From Stictocephala bisonia (Eukaryota > Arthropoda > Insecta > Hemiptera > Membracidae), in the NCBI GenBank assembly GCA_035578905.1, contig JAQJVL010000564.1, forward strand, positions 186,001 to 250,000: a stretch of 64,000 nt of DNA, in the 5' to 3' direction. The notes under the pieces were generated by a model. It was not told the origin of the DNA. It was given only the letters and a program-made list of their open reading frames with translations, and made no database searches. A program made the position numbers and the translations under genes. Of the stretch, positions 45,090 to 57,280 are shown piece by piece (the stretch's first letter is position 1; every line of letters begins with the position of its first letter).

Positions 45090-48000
45090 ACTTGTATATC
45101 CCTACTCCACTGAGTGGTTGTCGCACACCCACTATTTTTTATACCCCTCAACTAAGTGTACCCCACACGCACAATACTTCTATACCCCTCCACTGATTAG
45201 TTGTTACACACGTACAATGTTTGTATACAAATCCTCTGAGAAGGATCTGTGTACAACATAATTTGTTACATACGTTTGATGTTTGTATATCCCTCTACTG
45301 AATAGTTGTTACAAATACACGTTTGTATACCCCCCAATGAGTAATTGTAAAAACATTGTCATTGAACAAGGTTTTATACAACTCCACTGAGTGGTTGTCA
45401 CACACGTACTTTATTTGCATACACATCCACTGAGTGGTTAAAACACACACATATTTGTATACCCCTCCACTGAGTGGTTGACACACACACACATAATTGT
45501 ATACACATCCACTGAGTAGTTGTCACACACGTACTTTATTTGCATACACATCCACTGAGTGGTTAAAACACACACATATTTGTATACCCCTCCACTGAAT
45601 GGTTGACACACACACTCATAATTGTATACACATCCACTGAGTAGTTGTCACACACGTACTTTATTTGCATACACATCCACTGAGTGGTTAAAACACACAC
45701 ATATTTGTATACCCCTCCACTGAATGGTTGACACACACACTCATAATTGTATACACATCCACTGAGTAGTTGTCACACACGTACTTTATTTGCATACACA
45801 TCCACTGAGTGGTTAAAACACACACATATTTGTATACCCCTCCACTGAGTGGTTGACACACACACACAATTGTATACACATCCACTGAGTAGTTGTCATA
45901 CACGCACAATATTAGTATATCCATCCAGAAAGTGGTTGTCACAGACGCACAATGTTTGTATTACACTACAATAAGTAGTAGTTACATACGCACAATGTTT
46001 GTATACACGTCCTCTAAGAAGTTGCTACACACGCACAATGTTTGTATACCCCTCCACTGAGTGGTTGATACACACGCACAATGTTTGTATACACGTCCCC
46101 TAAGAAGTTGCTACACACGCACAATATTAGTATATCCATCCAGTAAGTGGTTGTCACAGACGCACAATGTTTGTATTCCACTACAATAAGTAGTAGTTAC
46201 ATACGCACAATGTTTGTATACACGTCCTCTAAGAAGTTGCTACACACGCACAATGTTTGTATACCCCTCCACTGATTAGTTGCTACACACGCAGAATGTT
46301 TGTATTCCACTACAATAAGTAGTAGTTACATACGCACAATGTTTGTATACACATCCTCTAAGAAGTTGCTACACACGCACAATGTTTGTATACCCCTCCA
46401 CTGATTAGTTGCTACACACGCACAATGTTTGTATTCCACTACAATAAGTAGTAGTTACATACGCACAATGTTTGTATACACATCCTCTAAGAAGTTGCTA
46501 CATACGCACAATGTTTGTATACCCCTCCACTGATTAGTTGCTACACACGCACAATGTTTGTATTCCACTACAATAAGTAGTAGTTATATACGCACAATGT
46601 TTGTATACACGTCCTCTAAGAAAATGCTACATACGCACAATGTTTGTATACCCCTCCTCTGATTAGTTGCTACACACGCAGAATGTTTGTATTCCACTAC
46701 AATAAGTAGTAGTTACATACGCACAATGTTTGTATACACGTCCTCTAAGAAGTTGCTACATACGCACAATGTTTGTATAGCCCTCCTCTGATTAGTTGCT
46801 ACACACGCACAATGTTTGTATTCCACTACAATAAGTAGTAGTTACATACGCACAATGTTTGTATACACATCCTCTAAGAAGTTGCTACATACGCACAATG
46901 TTTGTATACCCCTCCTCTGATTAGTTGCTACACACGCAGAATGTTTGTATTCCACTACAATAAGTAGTAGTTACATACGCACAATGTTTGTATACACGTC
47001 CTCTAAGAAAATGCTACATACGCACAATGTTTGTATACCCCTCCTCTGATTAGTTGCTACACACGCAGAATGTTTGTATTCCACTACAATAAGTAGTAGT
47101 TACATACGCACAATGTTTGTATACACGTCCTCTAAGAAGTTGCTACATACGCACAATGTTTGTATAGCCCTCCTCTGATTAGTTGCTACACACGCACAAT
47201 GTTTGTATTCCACTACAATAAGTAGTAGTTACATACGCACAATGTTTGTATACACGTCCTCTAAGAAAATGCTACATACGCACAATGTTTGTATACCCCT
47301 CCTCTGATTAGTTGCTACACACGCAGAATGTTTGTATTCCACTACAATAAGTAGTAGTTACATACGCACAATGTTTGTATACACGTCCTCTAAGAAGTTG
47401 CTACATACGCACAATGTTTGTATAGCCCTCCTCTGATTAGTTGCTACACACGCACAATGTTTGTATTCCACTACAATAAGTAGTAGTTACATACGCACAA
47501 TGTTTGTATACACGTCCTCTAAGAAGTTGCTACATACGCACAATGTTTGTATAGCCCTCCTCTGATTAGTTGCTACACACGCACAATGTTTGTATTCCAC
47601 TACAATAAGTAGTAGTTACATACGCACAATGTTTGTATACACATCCTCTAAGAAGTTGCTACATACGCACAATGTTTGTATACCCCTCCTCTGATTAGTT
47701 GCTACACACGCACAATGTTTGTATTCCACTACAATAAGTAGTAGTTACATACGCACAATGTTTGTATACCCCTCCTCTGATTAGTTGCTACACACGCACA
47801 ATGTTTGTATTCCACTACAATAAGTAGTAGTTACACACGCACAATGTTTGTATAGCCCTCCTCTGATTAGTTGCTACACACGCACAATGTTTGTATTCCA
47901 CTACAATAAGTAGTAGTTACATACGCACAATGTTTGTATACACGTCCTCTAAGAAAATGCTACATACGCACAATGTTTGTATACCCCTCCTCTGATTAGT

Positions 48001-49990
48001 TGCTACACACGCAGAATGTTTGTATTCCACTACAATAAGTAGTAGTTACATACGCACAATGTTTGTATACACGTCCTCTAAGAAGTTGCTACATACGCAC
48101 AATGTTTGTATAGCCCACCTCTGATTAGTTGCTACACACGCACAATGTTTGTATTCCACTACAATAAGTAGTAGTTACATACGCACAATGTTTGTATACA
48201 CATCCTCTAAGAAGTTGCTACATACGCACAATGTTTGTATACCCCTCCTCTGATTAGTTGCTACACACGCACAATGTTTGTATTCCACTACAATAAGTAG
48301 TAGTTACATACGCACAATGTTTGTATACCCCTCCTCTGATTAGTTGCTACACACGCACAATGTTTGTATTCCACTACAATAAGTAGTAGTTACACACGCA
48401 CAATGTTTGTATAGCCCTCCTCTGATTAGTTGCTACACACGCACAATGTTTGTATTCCACTACAATAAGTAGTAGTTACATACGCACAATGTTTGTATAC
48501 ACATCCTCTAAGAAGTTGCTACATACCCACAATGTTTGTATACCCCTCCTCTGATTAGTTGCTACACACGCACAATGTTTGTATACACGTCCTATAAGAA
48601 GTTGCTACACACGCACAGTGTTTGTATACCCCTCCACTGAGTGGTTGATACACACGCACAATGTTTGTATAACCCTCCACTGAGTTGTTGTTACACATGC
48701 AAAATATTTTTTACACATCCTCTCACAAGTTGTTGCACACGCAGCCACTGAGTGGTTGTCGCACGCGCACAATTTATGTATACCCCTCCACTGAGTGGAT
48801 GTCACACACGCACAATGTTTGTATACCCCTCCACTGAGTAGTTGTTAAACACGCACAATGTTTGTATACCCCTTCATTGCGTCATTGTCACACACGCACA
48901 ATGTTTGTAAGTTATACCTCTCTTATGAGTGATTATCACTCACGGACATTGTTTGTACACCCTTCCACTAGGTAGTTGTTACACACGCACAATGTTTGTA
49001 TACCCCTTCATTGCGTTATTGTCACACACGCACAATGTTTGTAGGTTATACCTCTCTTATGAGTGATTATCACTCACGGACATTGTTTGTACACCCTTCC
49101 ACTAGGTAGTTGTTACACACGCACAATGTTTCTATACCCCTCCTCTTAGTGATTATCACACTTACTATGTTTGTACACACCAGCACTGAGTCATTATCAC
49201 TCACGAACTATGTTTGTATCCCCCTTCACTGAGTAGTTGTTACACACGCATGATCTTTGTATACCCCCTTAATTGAGTTATTGTAACACAATAACAATGT
49301 TTTATAGACTTCCACTGAATGGTTGTTACACTCACTTTGTTTGTATACTCATCCACGTAGTAGTAGTTACACATTCACATGGTTGGTGTAACCCTCCACT
49401 GATGGTTCTCACACACGCAAATGTTTGTATTCCCCTACATTAAGTAGTTGTTACACACACAAAATGTTTGTATATCCTTCCAGTGAGTGGTTGTTAGTAT
49501 ACCCGTCCACTGCTGGTTGTCATACACGCACATAGTTTGTATTCCCCTACACTAAGTAGTTGTTACACACGCACAATGTTTTGTACACACATCCTCTGAG
49601 AAGTTGTTACACACGCACAATGTTCGTATATCCCTTCACTGAGTGGTTGTCACAAATAACACAATGTTTGTATACCCCCTCATTGAGTTATTGTCACACA
49701 CTCACAATGTTAGTATACCCGTCCACTGCTGGTTGTCATACACGCACATAGTTTGTATTCCCCTACACTAAGTAGTTGTTACACACGCACAATGTTTTGT
49801 ACACACATCCTCTGAGAAGTTGTTACACACGCACAATGTTCGTATATCCCTTCACTGAGTGGTTGACACAAATAACACAATGTTTGTATACCCCCTCATT
49901 GAGTTATCGTCAAACACTCACAATGTTAGTATACCCCTCCACTCATGGTTGTCATACACGCACAATGTTATTAAATCCATCCTCTGAGTG
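45090..49990. repeat. Large 43-bp satellite with 129-bp higher-order repeat
   Basis: The basic unit is about 43 bp and built on acacacgcacaatgtttgta plus a variable ctccactgagtggttg block. In the core (about 46000-48550) three unit types alternate strictly: cctctgattagttgctac, cactacaataagtagtag and cctctaagaagttgctac. The ttagttgct landmark recurs every 129 bp (46921, 47050, 47179, 47308). Toward both edges the units are more diverged and lack the higher-order order, as expected for an array that homogenises from the centre. A duplicated block of about 215 bp repeats at 49560 and 49776. Frames across it are artefacts. Confidence 0.97.
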
Positions 49991-50640
49991 GTTGACAAAC
50001 ACGCAAAATATTTTTATCTTGGCGTTGTTTTTTTATATGTAACATTGTTTATTGTAATATTTTACAAAGTAGTATGTATTACAGCTAAAATATCAGACGG
50101 GTGTTGAAATACAAGGTATGGGTTTATTTGTAAATACAAATTAATTAAGGAACCCCAATAAACTATTTTGTTTTCTACCAAACATTGGCTCAGGTATTGT
50201 GTAAATTACTTTATAATTTACTTAGATTTTTAAAAATCCTGTTGCTGTTTGATGGATGAATCTACAAACAATTGATGTTAATAAGTCAGTTTGTAAAACG
50301 TTTAGCTTTTTACAACAAAACTAAGAAGGCTCAGAAATATATTATTCGGCTAATTTAAATCCCATAATTAATGTGGATAATTATGTAGGTGAGTGAACTT
50401 CGTGAGAAGTTTTCTCCTCTGAGTGATTGTTTCTACAAAACTAAAATTTGCCATGTGAAAACTTTCCTGTATTACGCACTCCATATACATTTATTAACTG
50501 TGGTAAAAGAGAAACAATTGTAAAGAAAAAAAGCAACTAAATTATGAACCATTCTTTGGATATTTGTTGAACTGTTATTTTTTAGCGTTACTTGACGATA
50601 GGCGTCTTATGAAACAAAACTCCATAATACTCTCCTTACA
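49991..50640. other. Unassigned AT-rich spacer
   Basis: A donor-like gtgagtg at 50391 has no matching acceptor. No gene is recognised. Confidence 0.4.
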
Positions 50641-51120
50641 AAACCAGAATCATACTACGGTCAATGGCGTGCAACTTCTTTGGCTCAAATGTATGGAAGG
50701 TTCTAATTAGTCAAATCTCTAAAAATAAATTATCTTAATGTAAAGAGATAAGAATCGGTGTAACTCAAGGATCTATACTCAGCTCTTGGTTGTATAGCTG
50801 CACTTCAATGATGTTGATCTTAAAATCAATCCTGCAGAGACAAATGTTATTAAATTTTAACTGCGCCTGTAAAAATCGGAATACTCACCAAAAGTGTATC
50901 TGAATGAGGCAGATGTTGGTTGAAGAAAGTGAATCCAAGTTCCGTGGATTGTACGTTAACAGGGGATTCGCTTGGAATAGACATATTAACATGGCTTGCT
51001 CAAGGTTATCTTCAAGGGTTTACGCTCTGTGAATTATATCAAAATTATGATCCACTAAAGTCATGTTGGGAGTCCACTATTTACACCCGCTTATCGCACT
51101 TGACTGTAATGTGAGGCAGT
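50640..51120 (+). pseudogene. Decayed LINE reverse transcriptase fragment
   Basis: Across shifting frames one can read RIGVTQGSILSS near 50752 (the GvpQGSiLgp motif B), LKINPAETNVIKF near 50819 (the l.iN..Kt..i.F stretch) and RHINMACSRLSSRVYAL near 50978. The last matches the W..Hi...c.kLss..yaLr.L region of Jockey/CR1-like elements. The catalytic DD segment between the first two is deleted. Several frameshifts and stops make it a fossil. Confidence 0.65.
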
Positions 51121-51690
51121 AGTGCGCGAGTACAATTCATAAGTAATTTACATTTAAAAACGTGAGAGCATAATCTCTCGATTAAGGTGCAGAGAGTCAT
51201 GTAAACCCACCTTAAAGTCACTATTTCTAGTGATATAGATTCTATATTCTAGAAACTATCATACTGTAAAGTGTCATGTGTCTCACCACACTGGGCTTTG
51301 ATATCCACAACTAACTATAGCGCTGGTTTATCCAGGGCTAAAATATGAACACCTTCCCTAGCGGGTTGGTCTTTATATTTGACCAATAATTTGCCCAAGG
51401 ACTAGGCGTATCAACAAATCTAAGGTGTTTAGGGCATGCTTAAAATGGATCCGGCTTTATGGACCTTTTTAGTATAGAAACTGTCCGAGGATTTCTATAC
51501 TCTTGACGGGTAGATCAATAACTTGGCGTGCGCGCGCGTTTGTGTGTGTCTACAGCTGATGTAGGTTCGAATGTTAAGTTTATATTTTATACCTACAAAT
51601 ACTACGACGATTGAGATAAAGTTGGTGTATATTTTTCTAATCAATAGAAAATAAAAGAAATAAATAATATATATGATTGGAGATGAACTC
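51121..51690. other. Unassigned spacer
   Basis: A short GC/GT tract (gcgcgcgcgtttgtgtgtgt) lies at 51531-51550. Nothing else is recognised. Confidence 0.4.
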
Positions 51691-51699
51691 CAAAAATAT

Positions 51700-51800
51700 T
51701 TGATAGGGCGCCATCGGGAAGGATAGAGATCCTGGTAAGAGCGTGGGTTCACGTCATGGCCGAACGGTGTCTGGACACAGTCCAGTTACTGGAGAATGAG
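51700..51800 (+). repeat. Possible tRNA-derived SINE fragment
   Basis: gatcctggtaagagcgtggg followed by ttcacgtcatggcc resembles the segment at about 54796-54825 (gatctcttgatagcatggg, ttcatgtccctgg). Both hold a B-box-like gggttca. The similarity is short. Confidence 0.3.
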
Positions 51801-53270
51801 TCCTCAAAACAAAGCATTCATTAGTCATTAGAAAATAAAACATAGAAAGGCAAATTAATCCGTGATATCCTCCTTCATGCCAACTGTTGAGCTAGTGCCC
51901 GGGGGTTGGCTTGCAAGTGACTCATTACTATTAGTAATGTGCTTATAGAAAGGATACGTTTTTGGATAACAATTGGAGTAAACGATTTTCTTAAGAACTT
52001 TGAGAGAGTAAAAAAAAACTGAGATAGGGAAAGTCGTTACATGCTGATGGTCTACACCAGTCTAGGACCTGCATGGTTTACTAAAAAACACATTTTTTGA
52101 GATCTTTAAAGGGAGAATACAACATTTTAAATTTTTGTTCACAATATATGATTACACTGCACACCCGATGGAAGCTGATTCCGTTGGTGAGTACGTTAAG
52201 AACCCCACCCTATATTTTAACATGTTGCGAGACCGGTTCTGATCCTTGGCTTCCTGGTTCCTGGAAGTTATTGCTGTTGTCCAAGGCGGAACCTGTGGTC
52301 GAGACGTGACCATGGCGATAGGCTGACGTCGTCCGTCGTCGCTCACGGGACCTTCTCTTGGTCCGGTCGGTCATTACAGGACCATGCTGCTTAGCTGATT
52401 ATTTCTATTGAAGTTGTGGGATATCTTGCATATTCGTTCAATTAGATTGCTCTATTTTGTGTATACCTTCATTTAAAATTACCTAGGTACGTTTTATTTT
52501 ATATAGTAATAACAACCATTTAACTTTATGTGTTTATGTAATTACATTGTACGTTTGGTCAGTTTTAGCCCCGTTTAAAATTGTGTATGCAATTTTACTA
52601 TACGTTCATTAAATAGTTAAATACTCTTATAGCTTTGTGGAAAAGAGCAAGTGATAATGTTCAGGTAAACTATAACGATTGCCGTAACATTATAACAAGT
52701 TGTTCATGCAATAATACATTTATTTATTTGTGCTGCTGAAGAAGAAAAACATGTATGAAATGTACAGAAGCTTATAAACATTTTGCATTGTATTATATAT
52801 ATACTATGCTTAGGACAAATGAAAAAACAGCATTTGTCAAATTATTGTTTGTGTTATTTACTGAAGTTAACAATTATTTTAACACTGTAATCATGAATTC
52901 AGAAGTTTTTTCTTTCTTCAGTGTTAATTTGATATTTTAAATCCATAAATCACCAAATGTAAAAGAATGCACAAAATAAATATAAATAAAGTAAGATTAA
53001 AATAAAATTAAATTGTGCGAAATATGTATGTGTTTAAGATACATACATATTTGTAATTCCTTTGTTAGTCTTTTTTTTAAATAAACGTTTTTACATTTTA
53101 TAAAGTTAGGTCTCAACCTTTTCGTTAATTTAGCTTTACTGCTTGTGTACAGATTATTTGTATAGTAATTAAATTTGAATCATTGTTGGAATGTTAATGG
53201 TTAAGTTATATTTTAACTATAAACAATACACGACATTCTGCTTAGACTCTAGTTTTGTTAAACATGAGCT
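51801..53270. other. Unassigned spacer
   Basis: 52160-52380 is GC- and CpG-richer, without a recognised gene. The rest is AT-rich. Confidence 0.4.
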
Positions 53271-53286
53271 TTTTTACAGTTTTCTT

Positions 53287-53475
53287 GGTCAAATTCCTTT
53301 AGCTGTCCGCCAAACTCACAAAGACATTGTGTAGGTTAGGTTAGGTTACAGGCAAGTTCTTTCATTACAAATGAAGCTAATAACAACATGTTCTTGTAAA
53401 TATATAAGTAGTTTAGGTAGTTATTGACATAGAAAAACGTTTGGGTTTGGTGGACAGCTAAAGAAATTTGACCGT
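53287..53475. mobile_element. Small foldback element with TTAGG motifs in loop
   Basis: The arms are 53287-53320 (ggtcaaattcctttagctgt, ccgccaaactca) and 53444-53475, its near-perfect complement. The loop includes gtaggttaggttaggttac, three units of TTAGG, the common insect telomere repeat, at about 53332-53348. Three units can arise by chance. Confidence 0.7.
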
Positions 53476-53489
53476 TTTCTTAATGTTCC

Positions 53490-54370
53490 TTGATTTGATT
53501 TATTTTATTTTATACTATATACTTTCATGTAATAATATCAATTTCCATAATATATAGTTATTTTTTACTTTAATTATTAATTATGCAGTTACGTGCGAAA
53601 GCTGTTTTTATATTTATCTATTTACAAAATATATTATTTTTGTTGTACAATTACTTTTTATGAATTTTAAATTAACTTTAAAACTTTTACAGTTCTGCTT
53701 TGTTTTGTCCGTATAAACGAGTATGAGTTCACAGAGGCCAGGAACTCTGTAGTTGGGCAATCACTCCGACTGTTGCCGATATCATCTTCAATGGCATCCA
53801 CATAAGTCCGTCAATGTGGCGCACTTTCCCTCCAATCGGGCAGACGCTGAGAACCGTGACGGCTCAGCACGAAACCATTGTGCTTCCTTCCATGCTGAGG
53901 AAGTTGCGAAGTCAGAACTAGACAATGATAACAGATTTTATAACGATCACTATCTTATATTTAATTATAATTATTTTGAGCACTGTTGGTTAAGGTGGTT
54001 TCAGATGTATTATTCATCCGGTTCGAATCCAATTATGTCGAACAACTTGTGAAATGGATCAGGTGATATACGACTATTCATTTGGCAAGGGAAGTCGGAT
54101 TTGTTACAAAGTCTACATATACACATCCATAGACATCACGCTGATTGGTAGGCCAATCAACATTCTTCCACACATTGACACATGTGTTGCGGAATGTATT
54201 GAACTGATTTGGGAAAAGAATAAGTAATTAAAACATAATTTAATAAATAAACCTAAATATAAAAACAATGGTACTTCCAAATATAGTAAAAATTACAAGC
54301 AGTGTGGTGTTTGCTAACGAAGTTTACATTTTTATATAAAAGTTGTGTACAGTAGTACAAATAAACGTAC
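53490..54370. other. Unassigned spacer
   Basis: 53740-53920 is GC-richer and does not resemble any family I know. The remainder is AT-rich. Confidence 0.4.
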
Positions 54371-54378
54371 AGAGTCTG

Positions 54379-54790
54379 CAGAGGCTGTTGGCCATGTTAG
54401 TTTTAATCCCATAAGATCAACGTTATTTGCGAACCCATATTTTTCGTTATTTATTTACCAGTAAAGTTAAGTTATTTACCAGTTAAGTTGTGTATAAGCT
54501 GTCATTTTAAACATTACAATAGCGCATGGGGTTGCTGGTTTGCTTTTCATAATTTGAATACAAAAATATGTGAAAATACAAACTTCAAACTAAATATTTT
54601 TAATAAAAAATTAAATAGGAAATACAAAGCAAAGCTATTTCAACGAGCAATGAAATTCTTGATCAAATTAAATTTGTTTGGGAAAATCCGTTTAAAAATA
54701 ACTGTTTGATTTAAATACGCGTGAACGTATGTCCGGTAAAAAAAAACATTGTTCTTATGTTATTGAAACAAACATGGCCGACAGCCTGTA
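54379..54790. mobile_element. Foldback element (ggctgtyggccatgtt termini)
   Basis: The left arm (cagaggctgttggccatgtt, ttaatcccataagatcaac) pairs with the right arm (aacattgttcttatgttatt, acatggccgacagcctg). A solo copy of the arm occurs at 11655-11752. There is no coding content. Confidence 0.7.
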
Positions 54791-54799
54791 CTTGAGATC

Positions 54800-55165
54800 T
54801 CTTGATAGCATGGGTTCATGTCCCTGGACGACCACTAAAATCTGCTGAAGGTGTTTAGATCGTTGTCCGCCAACAACGTCTGTACACTAAGCTAGAGATG
54901 CCATTGGTGGATATAGAAAAACATTATTTACATGCTTTAAACACAATCTTGTGTATAAGCGGTTTCCCTCCATATGTATAAATCTATTGAAGTTTACAGA
55001 TATACGACTAAAATGGGATGTATGGGGATACATGCATAAGTCAATACGACAGAAAATCACTTCATACGACTGTTATATAAGTAAGAGAAATGTACTACTC
55101 AAAGATAAATTACGAAATAAAAATCACAGTCAGAGAGAGTAAATATATTATTTTTATTTCACAAT
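54800..55165. other. Unassigned spacer
   Basis: A SINE-like B-box segment at 54796-54825 is mentioned with 51700. Nothing else is recognised. Confidence 0.35.
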
Positions 55166-55169
55166 ACAG

Positions 55170-55216
55170 GGAATCAACACTGAACTCTGAAATATTTCAT
55201 CTAATTAGGTTTAATG
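55170..55216 (+). other. Candidate 47-bp exon
   Basis: A strong acceptor (tttttatttcacaatacag) and donor (aatg/gtaagt) enclose 47 bases with a single open frame reading ESTLNSEIFHLIRFN. The piece is short, so chance is a serious alternative. Its phase does not fit directly after the candidate exon at 44892. Confidence 0.25.
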
Positions 55217-55254
55217 GTAAGTGACTAAAACACCATAACCCAGCCGCTGCTGTG

Positions 55255-55490
55255 GTCCAAGGTTACCACTGTACGTGTATGGGTGGGCGGGTGGGTCAGT
55301 ACCACTGTACGTGTATGGGTGGGTCAATACTACTGTAGGCTACGTGTATGGGTGGGCGAGTGGATCAATACAACTGTATATGTATGGGTAGGTGGGTGGG
55401 CCAATACAACGTGGGCCCAATACGTGTATGGGTGAGCGAGGGGGTCAATACCACTGTACGTATATGGGTAAGCGGGTGGGTACATACACC
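55255..55490. repeat. GT-rich minisatellite
   Basis: About five diverged copies of accactgtacgtgtatgggt plus gggcgggtgggtcaat recur at roughly 42-52-bp steps. Confidence 0.85.
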
Positions 55491-55861
55491 TCATGGCTCG
55501 GAGGTACACATTGCGAAGGAGACAGCTCTTTAATGAGACTTTCATCCTCAATACTGTACGAACTGTAATTAAAGAATTTCGCGCTGGATTTCTTTCACTG
55601 ATTTCAATTTTATAAGTTTTTATCTTCAGATGAAAAACAACCTGACAGTTCAACAACAAGTAAACTCAAATATATATGCAGTGGGCAAAAAAGTTTCAGC
55701 ATTCATTACCAGAGTTCGCTTCTGAGGTCGAAGTTTCCTCTATCTCACGATGCTGGGTTCACTCCATAAAGCCTAAATCTAATCTTTGGTGGCCAGTAAC
55801 TTGATATTCCACTGATTAATGCGCTTTTCTAATTTTACTACTGTATGTTTTTTTTGTACTG
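55491..55861. other. Unassigned spacer
   Basis: Nothing recognisable. Confidence 0.4.
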
Positions 55862-56411
55862 CATTATTATCAAACTAGGGGACACCCCTGCACGCAACAT
55901 TTTCCAACCCCGTCACTCGATGCGCTCGTTACACCTCTGCCTTCGGCCTCGGCCAGTGACTTTTGACTACAAATAATAGTAGGTTAACTGTATAACGTAA
56001 AATCACAATATTAAATTTATTTACAGTGTCTCACTCAGACTACTTGCGTTGCTACCTATTTACTAGTATAAATACTCAGTGATATTACTTAGCCTATTTC
56101 AAACGTTTTTATATCATTTGTTTTTGTTTCACAAGTAAAGATTATTTAGATAAATAAAATAACTGCATTACATTACCATTTAAACCATGCTTCAACCTTT
56201 CCTGGTTTAACATTATGAAAGATCTAACCTCATAAATATTACAAGCACCATTTTTTTTATTTCAAAATGTGTTAAAACTTTTTGTAAATAAATGTTTACA
56301 TTTGAACAGCTGTTACTTTTCGATTCATATAAATCTCTCTCCATCTTATTCTTATGGCCGAAAAACGAACTTTAAGGGCTTCCCGTGCCCGTCAGGGTGA
56401 AAAATTCGAAA
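55862..56411 (-). repeat. Dispersed repeat X, copy 2
   Basis: Reverse-orientation partner of 29815-30368. In this copy the ctaggggacacccctgcacg end is better preserved, and next to it is a CpG-rich block (cctcggccagtgacttttga). The other end is cccgtcagggtgaaaa. The inner part of the repeat is diverged, with indels. Confidence 0.85.
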
Positions 56412-57280
56412 AAGTAAGACCTTACTGCACAACTACGAACAGAGGCAAATTTTTTGACACCTCTGACCTTAAACCGTTTAAATTGTTTAAGAAATAAAGG
56501 AGGAGTTACGTTGACAAAAAACGGCATCACGTATTATATAATTATAAGGATCTGTTAATTTGTATGCATTCTTGCTTACTTTTTAAATATTGCTTGTATT
56601 TTTGTTTACATATAATAAAATACTTAAAAATCCATCTGTCTTCTATTAGTCATAGACATGGTGTTATTCTACCCTTTATGAAAAATTCTCTTTATGATTC
56701 TAAACTGTGAAGTTTTGCATTTGGTAACAGAAAAATATTATAATATAGTACAAAAATGCATTGATTAAAAATTATTTGGTAATTATTTAGCCTTATATTC
56801 CTAAATAGTTATAAATCTATGTATTGTTTAGATTTATTTTTATTTTAATGTTGAGTTTATAGTAATATTAACATACTATGTACCGTATACATGAAAACTA
56901 GAACGAATCCATTAGTTATTAATACACAAAATACATGAATAAGAAGAACTCTATCTCTAATGTCACGACACCTCAATAAGGTAAAACATCATTCTACTTT
57001 TAATGGCCTAATTTCAATAAATTAACAATATCACTACTATAGCCACCTATAGGCCAGATTAGAGAAATACTGCAGGACCCTCCCTCCAGCCTCGAGTTGA
57101 TCTTGGTTTGATTCGCTCGTGTGTCAGTATAAGCCTGGAATGGAATATCTTCTAGAGATACATAAATAAATTTAATCTCGTATTATGGAAAGTTTTTCCA
57201 GTTCATCCACTCGGCCATAGAGTAAATCAATATTCTCTGTGTTTGTCTATACCACAGCCTTGTTGCACATGAGGATTGTC
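56412..57280. other. Unassigned spacer
   Basis: AT-rich, with a GC-richer 57050-57150. No gene is recognised. Confidence 0.4.

Noticed and set aside
45090..49990. CRISPR array
   Set aside because: Repeats are contiguous satellite units without unique spacers, and the DNA is clearly eukaryotic.
45295..50042. Cys/Val/Tyr-rich and His/Thr-rich frames in the 45-50 kb region
   Set aside because: Translations of the 43-bp satellite units.
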